This document shows positions 14,312 through 25,460 of a DNA stretch of 35,464 nucleotides, in pieces. Where the stretch lies: the NCBI RefSeq assembly GCF_000315625.1, contig NW_005434653.1, positions 722,045 through 757,508 on the forward strand. Direction: 5' to 3'. Position 1 is the stretch's first letter. Every line of letters begins with the position of its first letter. This stretch comes from Guillardia theta CCMP2712 (taxonomy: Eukaryota > Cryptophyceae > Pyrenomonadales > Geminigeraceae). The notes beneath the pieces were generated by a model, which was not told the origin of the DNA, did no database searches, and worked only from the letters and a program-made list of their open reading frames with translations. The position numbers and the translations under genes are program-made.

Positions 14312-15673
14312 CGCTCCGTAAGACACCATCCAGTCGAATCCCTGCCAAGCACGAAGCAAGTGAGTCCCTAAGAAGAGAAAGACAGAAGTGCAAGCGCTGC
14401 TGTTTTCTTCGGATTGAGTGTTCAAGATGTTAAGACGAAATGATACAAACATTGTGTTGGTGGTTGCAAAGTAGAACATGGCAGGGGCCGAAGTGAAACT
14501 TGAGTGAGCGGCGATGCGAGGGAATCCCGGCGTGCACAGGGAGAAAGCATGTGTATGTACAAACACAGGGCGCTATGATCCTTTCAAGGGAGCTTGGGAT
14601 CAGGGCAAGGAAAAGCAGACATAGGTGATTGGTACATGCGATCAACACAAAGACAAAAATGAAACATGAATAGCAGGTAAGTAATATGATCTTACACTTT
14701 GCGAGATCTAGGAGAGGCAGCAAAGGGATGCAGGTGTGTGTGTGTGTGTGTGAGTGAGTGAGTGAGTGAGCGGTGGAAGAATCTTGAAGGTGAGGAGGAG
14801 GAGAGATGGAAGAAGAACACGTGGGCAAGTAGGTAGAACACGCGCATGAGCATGACGATCGCATGTTCGAATTTGGCGCCATGCCAGGGATACGTCCGTG
14901 ATGCTCGAGGGTGAAGGGTAGGAAGTAGGTCCTAAGATGGGTAGGGGTACAATGAATGTTGTTTTGATAGGGGTGGGGTACAAAATACACCGTGTGTCAG
15001 CACGACTTTGGGTAGGGTAATGCAGTAGATAAGATATTTCATAGTGGGTGGGGTATCGATGAATTGTCATGAAGGTGGGGTACTGCAATCGTAGGAGGGT
15101 AGATGGGTTTAGTTCAGTGTGGTTTATCTTTCAAATGTTTTCTTTCCACCCACCCCATCTAGAACAAGACTTCATACCCCACCTTAGATAATTAATGATC
15201 AATTCAGTATGAAGTAGGGGTATAAAAGCATCTCGTACTACCCCAGGTACCTCATTCAGAACCAGTAGGAATTGGCTACCCCTACCCCAGACCTTCCTGT
15301 CATCTTGGTACCCACTCTCCTTTATTAGAACAATTTTCCACACCCCTGGAATATGTACCCCACCCACTTCTTGCCCACCAATAACAAACTTGCTCGGATT
15401 CTATAACCCCTACCTAATTGATTCCACCGGTACTTCCACCCTACCCTGCAGATGATTACCCTCGGAATTCGATACCCACCCCCTTGTTTCAACGTTGTCG
15501 GGCTGGTTCAAACTGATCCTTGAGGTAGGGTCCGATTAAATCTTGAGGGGTAGTAGGTTAGAGTAAGGGGTCATTTAAACTATATAATGTAGGTGAAATG
15601 CAGGGGTACTTTGTGAAAAGAGAGGGTCCAATCAAAAATCAAGGGGTGGCTTTCTGAGGGGTGGTGGCTGTGG
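14312..15673. other. Divergent intergenic region with TG/GTGA repeat and GGGGTA/TACCCC-studded block
   Basis: No gene is recognised. A (TG)n then (GTGA)n microsatellite lies at 14736-14771. From 14937 to 15660 the sequence is punctuated every few tens of bases by GGGGTA or TACCCC words. The word is G-rich on the plus strand at 14937-15120, mostly C-rich at 15150-15500, and G-rich again at 15520-15655. The region separates the secreted repeat gene (-) from the SAM gene (+). Confidence 0.65.
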
Positions 15674-18600
15674 TTGACGATGGTGGGGCGGGGCGGGTGG
15701 CGATGGCAGGAGAAGGTGGAAGAGGCGACGATGGAGAAGATCAGGGCAGAGGGAGTGAGCGTGAAGATCCTGATGGAGCTCAGCAGAGAGGAAATGGTCA
15801 AAGAGTTGAGCCTCTCCGAGGTGCAGGCAGATGCTCTGGTTGCCACGATGAAGGAGGAAGAGGAAAGGCTTACAAGCGTGAGGACCTGGAGCGAAGAGGA
15901 GGTGGTGGAGTGGCTAGGGTCCCTAGGAAAAGAATTTGCTGCGTACGAGGATAGCTTTCTTTTTCACAATGTCAATGGCGATCTATTGCTGGATCTCACC
16001 GCCGAGGACCTGGTAAGGGCGACTGGAAAAGTTTGAACTGACCCAGGGTTGCTTCGCCTCCTTCCTTCGTCCATCTCTATTCCGTGCTTCATGTCCATAT
16101 ATCTCCAATGATCTTGCAGCCCGAGCTTCCTTTCATCATCCCATCTCCTCAGAAGCGACCCTGCGTGTTCCTAACGACCCCTGAAATCTACATTGCTAGG
16201 TTGATGACCTTGGAGTCGACAAGCTAGGGCACAGGATGCAGATCTTGGATGAGATTGCCTACTTGAAGAAGATCTGCTACAAGTCAGCACGCAGCTCAAA
16301 GGGCCTCGCGCGCAACCAGATGAACCTGCCGTCGTTTGATGAGATTGAGAATTTGAAGCGGGTGAGAAGATACAGCTGTTGCTCTTGCTCTTGCCGTGGC
16401 CGTTGCCGTTGTAGCTCCTAGCGCGTCGATGGGGATGAACTTGCGCGTGTTTGCGAGCAAGGCGAGCAAACAGACGTGTTTGTGAACGTGTGTATTTGCA
16501 GCAAAAGGCTATACGACTTCAGAGCAACCTGGACGTCCTCAAGCACAAGGTTGAACGAGAATGGCAGGAAGTTGTTTCATGCGGTTGATGGGGATGGTGC
16601 TGCAGGTGAACCAGATGAGGGATGCTGAGGCCAAGGCAAAGTTGCTCGCCCGTCAGGTCCTAGCAGCAGCCCGTGCTTTCTTCGAGATGAGTGTCTGGAC
16701 AGGCGGAGGCAGAAGCTGGGAAGATCCAAACGCAGCTGAGGAGGCTGAAGACGGAACCGAAAGAGCAGGGCAAGAATGGTACCTGGACTCTCTCAGGGGT
16801 GGTGGCGGTGGTGCTCATGTTTGGAGCAGACAAACTCAACAAGCGAGGAGTCGTGAGGGGGTGGATGGAGCAGGTCCGGTCCTGACTTGTTGTCTGGTGA
16901 GCCTTACAGCCCGGGCAGTGCACGTTCAAACCGAAGTTGAACCCGACGTCGCTGGAGATTGTCGAGAGGACTTTTGGTCGGTCACTTCAGTAACGGCTGG
17001 GAGAGGCTAAGGGGAGGTGGCAGGGGACAGCGACATCCATCGGAGATTCGAGTCTCAGAAGGCTACAAAGGTCGATGAGCAGGAGGAGAGGAGGCGGAGG
17101 AACAATGACGGGTGTGACAGGAGAAAAAGCTCAAGGAACTGCAGAAGATGCTCTCTGCGGTACAAGGCTGATGGTCTCTCTAAGAGGGGATGTGAGCTGT
17201 GAGGTCAGGACGACAAGACCGAAGCTGAGTTGAGAGAGAAGTACATGAAGTACTTCCAGGAGAAGCTTGAGTGGGACACGAGGTGAAAGTTCCCTTCCGT
17301 CATGACAGGTTGTGACTCGTGTCAACCCTCCCCAGCTCGGGAGTGCAGGAGAGCAAGGTCGACTCGTTCCTGTCCAACCCGGCAGCGTACAATGTTGAGG
17401 TATCGCTGCTCCTCACCCTCCAGCGTCGACTGAGCTTGTCCTTTGCTGGGCAGTTGACAGACAAACAGATCAGACACATCAGGTCAGGTCGCCCTGTGAC
17501 GGGAGCTCAGGGCTGATCAGCTCGTTGCAGGAGACTGAAAGGAGCTCCACAATATGTCGCCATCTACCACGCGTGCTTGATCAGCGATTTCCTGCAGAGG
17601 AACTGGCTGGTGCAGCTGTCTCGATGTGGAGCTGGTCCGTCCTGCTGATGATCGAAGCAGAAGGCTGCAAACGAAGCGAAAGCGAAGTCGGAAAACAAGC
17701 AAGCAGCCACGCTGAAACAGCCGAACAAGCTAGGTGATGACGGCGGGATGGGAGGCGAGGGAGTGAGGTGAGAGTATGAACAGACAAGTACTTCATCGAA
17801 CGCTTCAAGTGGAAGGAGGTGTGAGGCGTTGAAGGAGCAAAAACGAGGAGAAGTGAAAGCTGCAAAACTTTACAGGTCAACAACGGCAGGCTTGATGACC
17901 TCCTCGACAACAGCAAGGGTGAGATGATGGTTGAAACTCCTCCTCCTCTGATCCCATCGAGCAGCCTACGAGCTCGAGCTGTCCGAGCAGCAGCTTGCTC
18001 ACTTCCGCAACCTTGAGGTGTCTAGCAGAAGCTCCCGACCTTGCGATCCTCCTCCCTCATCCTCTCCTCTCTCCCTCCTCTCTCTTCCTCTCCTCTCATC
18101 CTCCTCCCTCTTCTTCTCTTATCCTCTTCTCTGTGCGTCTTTTCTCCTCCTCCTCCTGTTTCTCGAGCTTGTCCCTCCTCACCTTATCCTCTCTCTTCCT
18201 CCTGTAAACTCTCTCTCAATTCTTCTCCTCAATTTCTTCTGCTCTTCCCTCACCCTTCCCCAGGTTTCCAAGAAGAAGCATGCAATCTTTCAAGCCTTGC
18301 AAACTCAGTCGTTCTTAATGGTCAGTCTTAGATCACTCGCTCCTCCACCACCACCTCCACCTCTTCCTCTTCTTTGTCCTCCCCCCTCAGGCCTTGCCGT
18401 GTAGAGGAACGCAGCCGACGTCCGGAGACGTGAGCAGGCCCAGCTCAAGGCCTTCGAGGTTCCGCGGGTAGATCCTCTGCCGGACTTCACTTACCTCTTG
18501 ACGTCCTTGGAAGCCGTACAGTGCTGTGAGCGGCAGGGGAGGAAGGAATGTCGTGCGAAGCTTCCTGGAAAGGTGATAAAGGAGGAGGAGCAGGAGAAGT

Positions 18601-18833
18601 CTGAAGGGGACGAAGGTATCATCAAGATATGGAGACGCGGCAAGAAAGGAAGAAGGCGCTGGTAGACAAAGTGAAGGTGCCTGTATCTTCCACAGGAGGA
18701 GGAAACGAGCCTGACTGTTTCCTGGTAGAAGGAAGACCCGAACTTCAAGGAGTGTACTTTCCGTCCCAACCTGCATGCCAGGAGCGAATCGCCAGAATTG
18801 GCGGAGAACTTCGCGGAGGAGCAAACAGCATGA
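15674..18833 (+). CDS. SAM-domain coiled-coil protein with CTFxPxL motifs
   Basis: Exons: 15674-16012, 16200-16361, 16502-16549, 16606-16656, 16703-16778, 16830-16873 and 16910-16980. Then come unresolved exon(s) to 17120, followed by 17121-17159, 17209-17282, 17354-17399, 17454-17482, 17531-17609, 17661-17733, 17784-17818, 17876-17918, 17965-18017, 18264-18320, 18405-18572, 18635-18676 and 18729-18833. The first two exons form a SAM domain (WSEEEVVEWLGSLG, FLFHNVNGDLLLDLTAEDL, then LGHRMQILDEIAYLKKI). It is preceded by a second SAM-like half (LMELSREEMVKELSL). The rest is mostly helical and charged. GQCTFKPKLNP (exon at 16910) and KECTFRPNLHAR (last exon) share the CTF(K/R)PxL motif seen in protist cytoskeletal and basal-body coiled-coil proteins. 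A scaffold or flagellar-apparatus role is inference. The start ATG could also be one of the next in-frame ATGs. Confidence 0.75.
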
Positions 18834-18947
18834 CAGTGCTGATGCTTTTCGGTCTCGTTGTTAATTATTCTTGTACAAGTGAAAGTGAAGGTAGAAGTTT
18901 CATTCTCACTCCCCTCCTCCCTCTCTCTCCGTCTCCGGCTACCCAGC

Positions 18948-19664
18948 TCACTTGCCAGCAGCGATCATCTCGTAGGCCACCTGCCGCAAACTTCAGCGAG
19001 GAGGGAGGCGAGAGGGGAAACCTTGAAGGTCATGATGGCGAGAGGGAAGTCACCCAAGTGGGAGAAGATGCCTACAAACGTTTCAGCCTCCTCACCCTGT
19101 CCCACCTCCTTATCGATCTCACCTCCCACCATCCTCCCCTTAGGCCCGTTGTTGGCGTAACCGTAGCCGTACAGGAAGCGACCAACCACCTTCGAAGCAA
19201 GTCACTCCCTCCCTCTCTACCTACCTACCTCCCTCCCTCCCCCTCCATCCTCCCGTCCCTCGACTCTTCTCAACCTATTCCCCACTCTCACACCCCTCCT
19301 CCTCTCCGCATTCTCTCATACCCAGATTCCTCCGCAGACAGCAGAAGTCAAGGGATACTTCAATCCGCACAGAAGCATCTGCATCATGACCATGGGGAAG
19401 GACTCGAGGGTGTTCTGGTTGCGCGATCCGTCAGTCACTGAGAGCCAGAGGAACTCGAGCAGAGGGAAGGGGAAGGAGAGGAGAGGTGGGGGCAGGAGTG
19501 TGAGAAACTTTGAACAAAAGCTCTCGGGGCATGTAAATCATTCGAATATGGACGTCAAATCACGAGAGAGGGCATTCGAGGATACTTGCTAATCATCTAC
19601 ACCTCTGCTACCTTTCCTCTCCCGATCCTTACCTCTTAACCCTTTTCTCTCCTCCTCCTCCTCC

Positions 19665-19738
<74 letters not shown>

Positions 19739-20133
19739 GTCATCATCGTCATCATCATCATCCCCTCCCCTCCTTTTCTCCTCCTCTTTTCCTCCTCCGT
19801 TTCTTCCCTCCTCCTCTCCTCCTCGTACCTGATGAGCACGCTGGACGCAGTTGAACGCTTCCTCGTGCTTATGGCCTGCAGGAGCATAGAGGAGAGGGTA
19901 CTCGACCTTGAACCTGAGGACAGGGTTTGAGCCAAGAAGTTGGGAGAGGAGAGGAAAAGAGAGGAGAGGAGAGGAGAGCGAACAAGATAAGAGTTGATAG
20001 AAGGGACTGATGGGACTCACTTCTTGCGAGCAGTCACCACATTGATGGTGAGGTACATGTTGAGCAAGAAGCTGCCGCCAACGACGGCAACGACGTATCT
20101 GCCAAGTCCATCAGCTTCCAACGAGATGATCAT
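18948..20133 (-). CDS. MGST3: Microsomal glutathione S-transferase 3-like protein (MAPEG family)
   Basis: A membrane enzyme of the MAPEG family; MGST3 members conjugate glutathione or reduce lipid hydroperoxides in ER or outer mitochondrial membranes. Exons (minus): 20133-20021, 19913-19829, 19414-19322, 19189-19123, 19071-19022 and 18980-18948. Together they give 146 residues, the normal family length. The diagnostic motifs are present: FLLNMYLTINVVTARKKFKV, FNCVQRAHQNTLESFP and VGRFLYGYGYANNGPKGRM, then HLGDFPLAIMTFKVAYEMI. Four hydrophobic segments fit the family topology. The 414-nt third intron (19415-19828) carries a long (ATC)n repeat. The TGA stop lies 114 bp from the end of the convergent SAM-domain gene. 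Confidence 0.92.
19641..19763. repeat. (ATC)n trinucleotide repeat
   Basis: A (CTC)n then (ATC)n tract inside an MGST3 intron. The poly-Asp and poly-Met frames over it are not coding. Confidence 0.95.
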
Positions 20134-22186
20134 ATCCACCCATCTCCTCGTTCATGGTTTTGCACAGGACAAGATCTGTGCGGAATTTGTACAAGGTATT
20201 GATTAACCTTGTTCAGGATCTTGAGCACCACCGCATCTCTTTCATATTTGATCATTGTTCGCTGCTTCGAAATCTCCTCTTATTCCTCCTTTTCACTTGA
20301 CCCGATCTTCTCATCAACTGCTCCTACTCCTCATCATACGCATACTGCTGTCGACCTTCCTTCATTCTTTCTGTTCTGCTCTTCTTTCTCCATCTCAGCT
20401 TCCCCTTACCCTTACCCTTACCCTTACCCTTTCCCCTCCTCCTCCTCCTCCTCCTCCTCCTCCTCGTCCACTCACCCATATCCCTTGGGCAAGCTCTCCA
20501 TCTTCGGCGGTGATCGATACCCCCCCCTCTCTACCCCACCTCACTATGAAGCCTTGCATCCCCACCGGTTCAAAAGAGCAACCAATGACCCCTCACCCCA
20601 CCTCTTTGATAACCTACCCCCTCAATTAACTTAGAAGTACCCCTGTAAATTATAGATCAATCGGCATCAAAATGACCCCTACCCACTCATTTTCATACCC
20701 CTATCCCCTTGGACACTTTACTCCAACCCAGAAGGTCCGCTCTCCTTGGAGTCCACCACCCCTCCAGAGAATCTTTTGTACCCCTTACTTCTACTGATTG
20801 TACCCCCCTTTTGTAGACCACCCTATACCTGAGTACCCACCCCTTTCTACCACCTCTGATCATTGCAGTGCCCCCGTTGCTTCGAGAACGCGACCACCAC
20901 TCCCACAAAATCAATATTAGTACCACCCGTGGTATACAAGACCCCTACCATTTGAATGATCACCCCTCGTAATTAGAATATTTTCAATTCAATTGACCCG
21001 GGTCATTTACACCCTTACCCCCTTTGAAAAGCTCAATGTTTGGACACCCCTCGATCCCTTTAGACCCAGAAGAAATGATTTTTTTCGAAGAAATTTTTAC
21101 ACGCCAAACACGCCTTGATGACTGAGCCGGAAGATGCGGCATGGAGAGACAGGGACAGGAGAGGGGCAGAGACATGGAGTGGGACAGTGAGTGGGTGGAA
21201 CTTAGGAAGGGAGAGGGAGAGGGAGAGGGAGAGGGAGAGGGAGAGGGAGAGGGAGAGGGAGAGGGAGAGGGAGAGGGAGAGGGAGAGGGAGAGGGAGAGG
21301 CGGAGTGCCGATGTTTCTGTAGAGCTTGCACAGTCTGCATTTATTGCTGTGTGATCTATATCGCAAGGAAGGTCGAACATGCAAGAAGCGATCTTCCTCT
21401 GACCCGGCATTTTGCACCACAATGCTCGTGAGTTCGGGCCACCTTTGCCCGGCTCTGCCGCACCAAAGGTCAGGGTAGCCAGGGGATGATCGCAAGAGGA
21501 GCAGGGAGGCATGAAATGAAGCAGAATTGCCTGTTGCTTCTTGTCTCTCCCACATCAACTGATCATGTTAGTGTATACATCAAGCTGGTTGCATCAAACT
21601 ACTTCTTGCTCCATACATTCTTGAAATGCATCTGAGTTTCGTCTCAAACGCTAGCCCACTAAGTTGATCGGGAGAGCTGTCAGGGTTGCTCAACCTAGGA
21701 TGTTCTCGTCCCCAAGTGAGACAGCATTGAGAGATGGATGAGATCCGCAAAGAAAGACAATTCGCGTTGCGGCTTTGGTCGAGCATGTGATCAACTTGTG
21801 GGAGAAGGTGCTCCTGTTACTGCCGCAAGGATGTCTGCATGCAGCGGAGGTGAAGTCGTGTCGTTTGAGGTGAATTCCTCTCGTTGAAATCTCCTCTTCT
21901 CTAGTGCATGCTTGCTGCGGCTTTCTCCCTCTTTTCTCGGCCACTCTTCACCTGCTTCTCGACGATGCACAAACATGACAGATTCAACTTGCAGATCGTC
22001 GGGACAGGAGGAGGAGTGGAGAACATCTCTGTTGAGCTCCGATGATCTTGCTCCATACATGATGAGCTCGGGAAAGGAGGCGGGTTGACAAGAGGATCAA
22101 ACTTAGAGTAAATCGGCACAAATCAAACAAGATTGGACGCCAAGAGAGCTGCTGCGAGATTCTCTCATCCTCCTCCTTCCTAGCGA
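20134..22186. other. 2-kb intergenic region upstream of MGST3 and downstream of the TRPM-like gene
   Basis: No gene is recognised. 20405-20431 is a short (CCCTTA)n array, and 20439-20466 is (TCC)n. 20510-21060 is the second TACCCC-studded block, almost entirely C-rich on the plus strand. 21209-21300 is a (GGGAGA)n hexamer array. 21310-22186 looks like plain non-coding sequence with stops in all frames; nothing is recognised. Confidence 0.6.
21209..21300. repeat. (GGGAGA)n hexanucleotide repeat
   Basis: About fifteen near-perfect units, which explain the Arg-Glu and Ser-Leu dipeptide frames. Confidence 0.95.
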
Positions 22187-24961
22187 TCACTCGCTCGTCC
22201 AGCAGTCCTCGTCGCCCTGGCAGACCTTCTGCTTGGCCTCTGCCATCATGGCGATGAAGTTGAGGAGCTCTTTCCTCTCGTCTTCCGTCCCTTCCACAGT
22301 CACCACCCTCAGGCTGTGCCGAGTCATCAGCTCGTTAATTTCAGCCGTGGACATGGTGAAGTGTGCAAGAGCGACTTTTTCGTCCCCCTTGTTGCGCATG
22401 CCGGAGGAGAAGAACTGAAACGTGTGGAAGTTCGAGAGCTGCCAGTCCAGAAGGATCCTGGCGGCCGAGAGGTCGGTACACTGCTCGGTGCGCCGGAAGA
22501 GGACGGCGAGCTGGCTCGTGATGTTGCGGAAGTTGAAGAAGAAAGCAACGATGTGGACAAGGGAACAGATGATGTTGAGGGGCGTGAGGAAGGCGAGGTC
22601 GATCCTGTGCTCGACGTCAAGCATGCAGATGCGGTCATGTTCCCCACCTCGAATACTCCTTGGTGATGCTGTGAATGTCCAGCAGCCACCTCCTGCTGGA
22701 CCTGCCCCGCAGCCTCTGCGACCAACGTCAAGGGAGGACGGGAGGACATGGAGGAGGGTCTGTGCCTGGTATGTGTCGGTCATGAGCGCGATGAGGAGGT
22801 TGAGGAGGATGACGTTGAGCACGACATAAGTCAGGATGAGGAAGCCGATGGAGGCGTCTGCGAGAGGGTTAGAAGGATGCGGCGGGGGGGGGGGGGAGGG
22901 AGAAGGAGGAAGAGGTTGAAGAAGGGGGGCAAGGAGGGAGGAAGGGGAGAAAGTCGAGGGAAGAGGGAAGAGGAGGGGGGAAAGCAGCTTGTCGCTCTTA
23001 CCGTTTGTCATCTCCTCCATGTGTATGTCACCCCATGACTGCTGGAGGGTCAGGCTGAGCTGTCAGCGAGCAAGGGAGGAAGACCAGGAGCATGGCACGG
23101 TAGATCCACCATGTTGGATAGCAGGTGATGAAGTTGTAGTTGTCAAGCTGATCCATGTCAACATGGCAGTTGTCCTGAAGAGCCTGGAAGAAGGTGAGAA
23201 CTGATCGCTGGGCGCTGAAGAACCTTGGGGAGAGTTGTTCCCAGCATGAGAACGGCGAGAGAGAGGAGGATGATGAAGTACCTGCGGGAAGACATATCAG
23301 AGAGGTCAACAAGGCGAGGGAGTTGAACAGGGTTACTGAGAGAGAACAAGCTTACAACAGATAAACAAGTGCCGAGGGAGAACAAGAAGCTCTCTCCAAC
23401 TTACAAGAAGACAAACTTGATGATGTCAACAAACATCTTGAAGATAATCCATACCTGTTCGCACGCACCTTCAATCCTCACAAGGCCGACCTCCTCCACC
23501 ATCTCACCAGGATGCCTATGTCCTTGTGGGCAAGCACGAACTGAAGGAGGCGGAGGTAGGTGAAGAAGAGGCTGAAGCAGTAGCACAGCCTGAAACTCAA
23601 GTACGGCGTCGAATGGCCGATCCTGTCAAAGTGTCAACGGACCGGTGGCACTGGAGTCCTCCTCCTCCTCCCTACATGTCGGCGGTGAAAGAAATCTCCT
23701 GACAGTCGTTGTTGTCCATTGTGCAGTGAGCATGCAGCAAGAATCCGAGGATGTAAGATACGAAGGCTCCGATCTCCAAGATGTTCCTGCAGGTGCTGAC
23801 ATGTTACAATCTCGCTTAGAGTTGTGGAGAAACCAACCAGATGGAGTAGAAGTACTCGCGCCATCCCTCCAGGAAGAGCTGGATCAGCTCACGGATAATG
23901 GAAGAGATGTAATGTCTGTTGCCAAGGGAGGAGAGCACAAGGATGCGGCGAGAGGTGGAGAAATGTTAGAGAAGGGTTGCAAGAAGAAAGTGGGCACTTA
24001 GGAGCGGATGAGAAGAGGAGAGGGCGGTGGGAGAAGGTGGAAGGGAAAAGAAGAGGAGCTTTAGGGGGACAAGAACAAGAACAAGAAGAGATGGAGGAGA
24101 TTGCAGATGACGGAAGGAGGAGCAAGAAGACGAAGACGAAGAAGGAGGAGGAGAAGGAGGAGGAGGAGGAGGAGGAGAAGCAAGAAGAAGCAAGAAGCAA
24201 GTCAAAGAGAGCCCTGAACTCACCCGAGAAGTACCCACTCGACCCAGTGAAGCTTGTCGGCCAACATGGAGTACTTGTAGTCGGGGATGACGATGATGGT
24301 GAAGATGACCGTGAGAACGAGCAGCTGCAGCCCGTTGGCAACGAAGATGATGATGGGTGAGGCAAGGAAGCAAACTGGTGTGAGGAGGAGGAGGAGGCAG
24401 GAGTGTCAGAAACCTGCCCCGCTACGTCATCAACAGCAAATCTGCTCACAGAAACGATCGACAGCTCGCATCTCCTTGTGGTTGAACCGCTGAGTCACAG
24501 GCTGAAGAGCCTTGCAGCTGCCGTCCAGGGTCAGAGGGGAAGAGACACACAAGGTTGTCGTCGGGGGCAGGAGGGACTGAGGGCAAGAGAGTCGTCGGGG
24601 GCAGGAGGGACTGAGGGCAAGAGAGTCGTCGGGGGCAGGAGGGACTGAGGGGAAGAGAGTCGTCGGGGGCAGGAGGGACTGACATGAAGTCTTGGGCCTC
24701 GTGCTTGAAGTGGAACTCGAATCCAAGGAACTCAAGGAATCCCCATCCTTGGAACATGGCAGGGATGCCGAACATGATGGTGCCGGCCAGGACGGACAGG
24801 AAGGAGGTGGAGGTTGCGAGGTCGCCGTGGAAGCTGCTGATGATGGTTGGCGCGCAGCAAGTCTCAAGGAACCTGTCCGAGTCGCTCAGAACCGCCAGGT
24901 CGACGAGCGTCTTGTCTCGGAAGATTCTAGCACGGATATTGAGCGCCTGCGCGTTGAGTCA

Positions 24962-25009
<48 letters not shown>

Positions 25010-25368
25010 GCAACAGCGGCGGCGGCGGCGGCGGCGGAAGCAGCAGCATGATGGAGGAGTGAGGTTGCTTACGCTCGCTACACCAAAAGAGCTCTTCTGG
25101 GCCTTGTCGTTGTCGACGGCATGTTGGTAGACCCTGATGGCTTTTTGTTCAAAGTTGTCGGCTGTGGTCTGGTAGAGCTTCTTCATGGCAGCGTTCAGAT
25201 GTCTTCCCTCCGACTTCTTGCGGAAGTAGAAAGCGGCCTAACGGCGACAGTGAGCAGGTAGGAGAGCAAGTAAGGGATGGAAAGAAAGAAACAGACTGTA
25301 CATGATCAAGAATAAACGTAAGCAGTGGGAGGAGAAAACCAAAATCAACATGACGTCCGACAAAACCC

Positions 25369-25460
<92 letters not shown>

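Noticed and set aside
20405-20431. Telomere-like (CCCTTA)n array
   Set aside because: CCCTTA is not a rotation of the common CCCTAA telomere unit; only about four units are present and genes continue on both sides.
21580-22119. Two minus-strand frames sharing MYGARSS
   Set aside because: The shared piece is a short chance or local repeat (TTGCTCCATACAT). No domain, splice-consistent partner or coding pattern was found.
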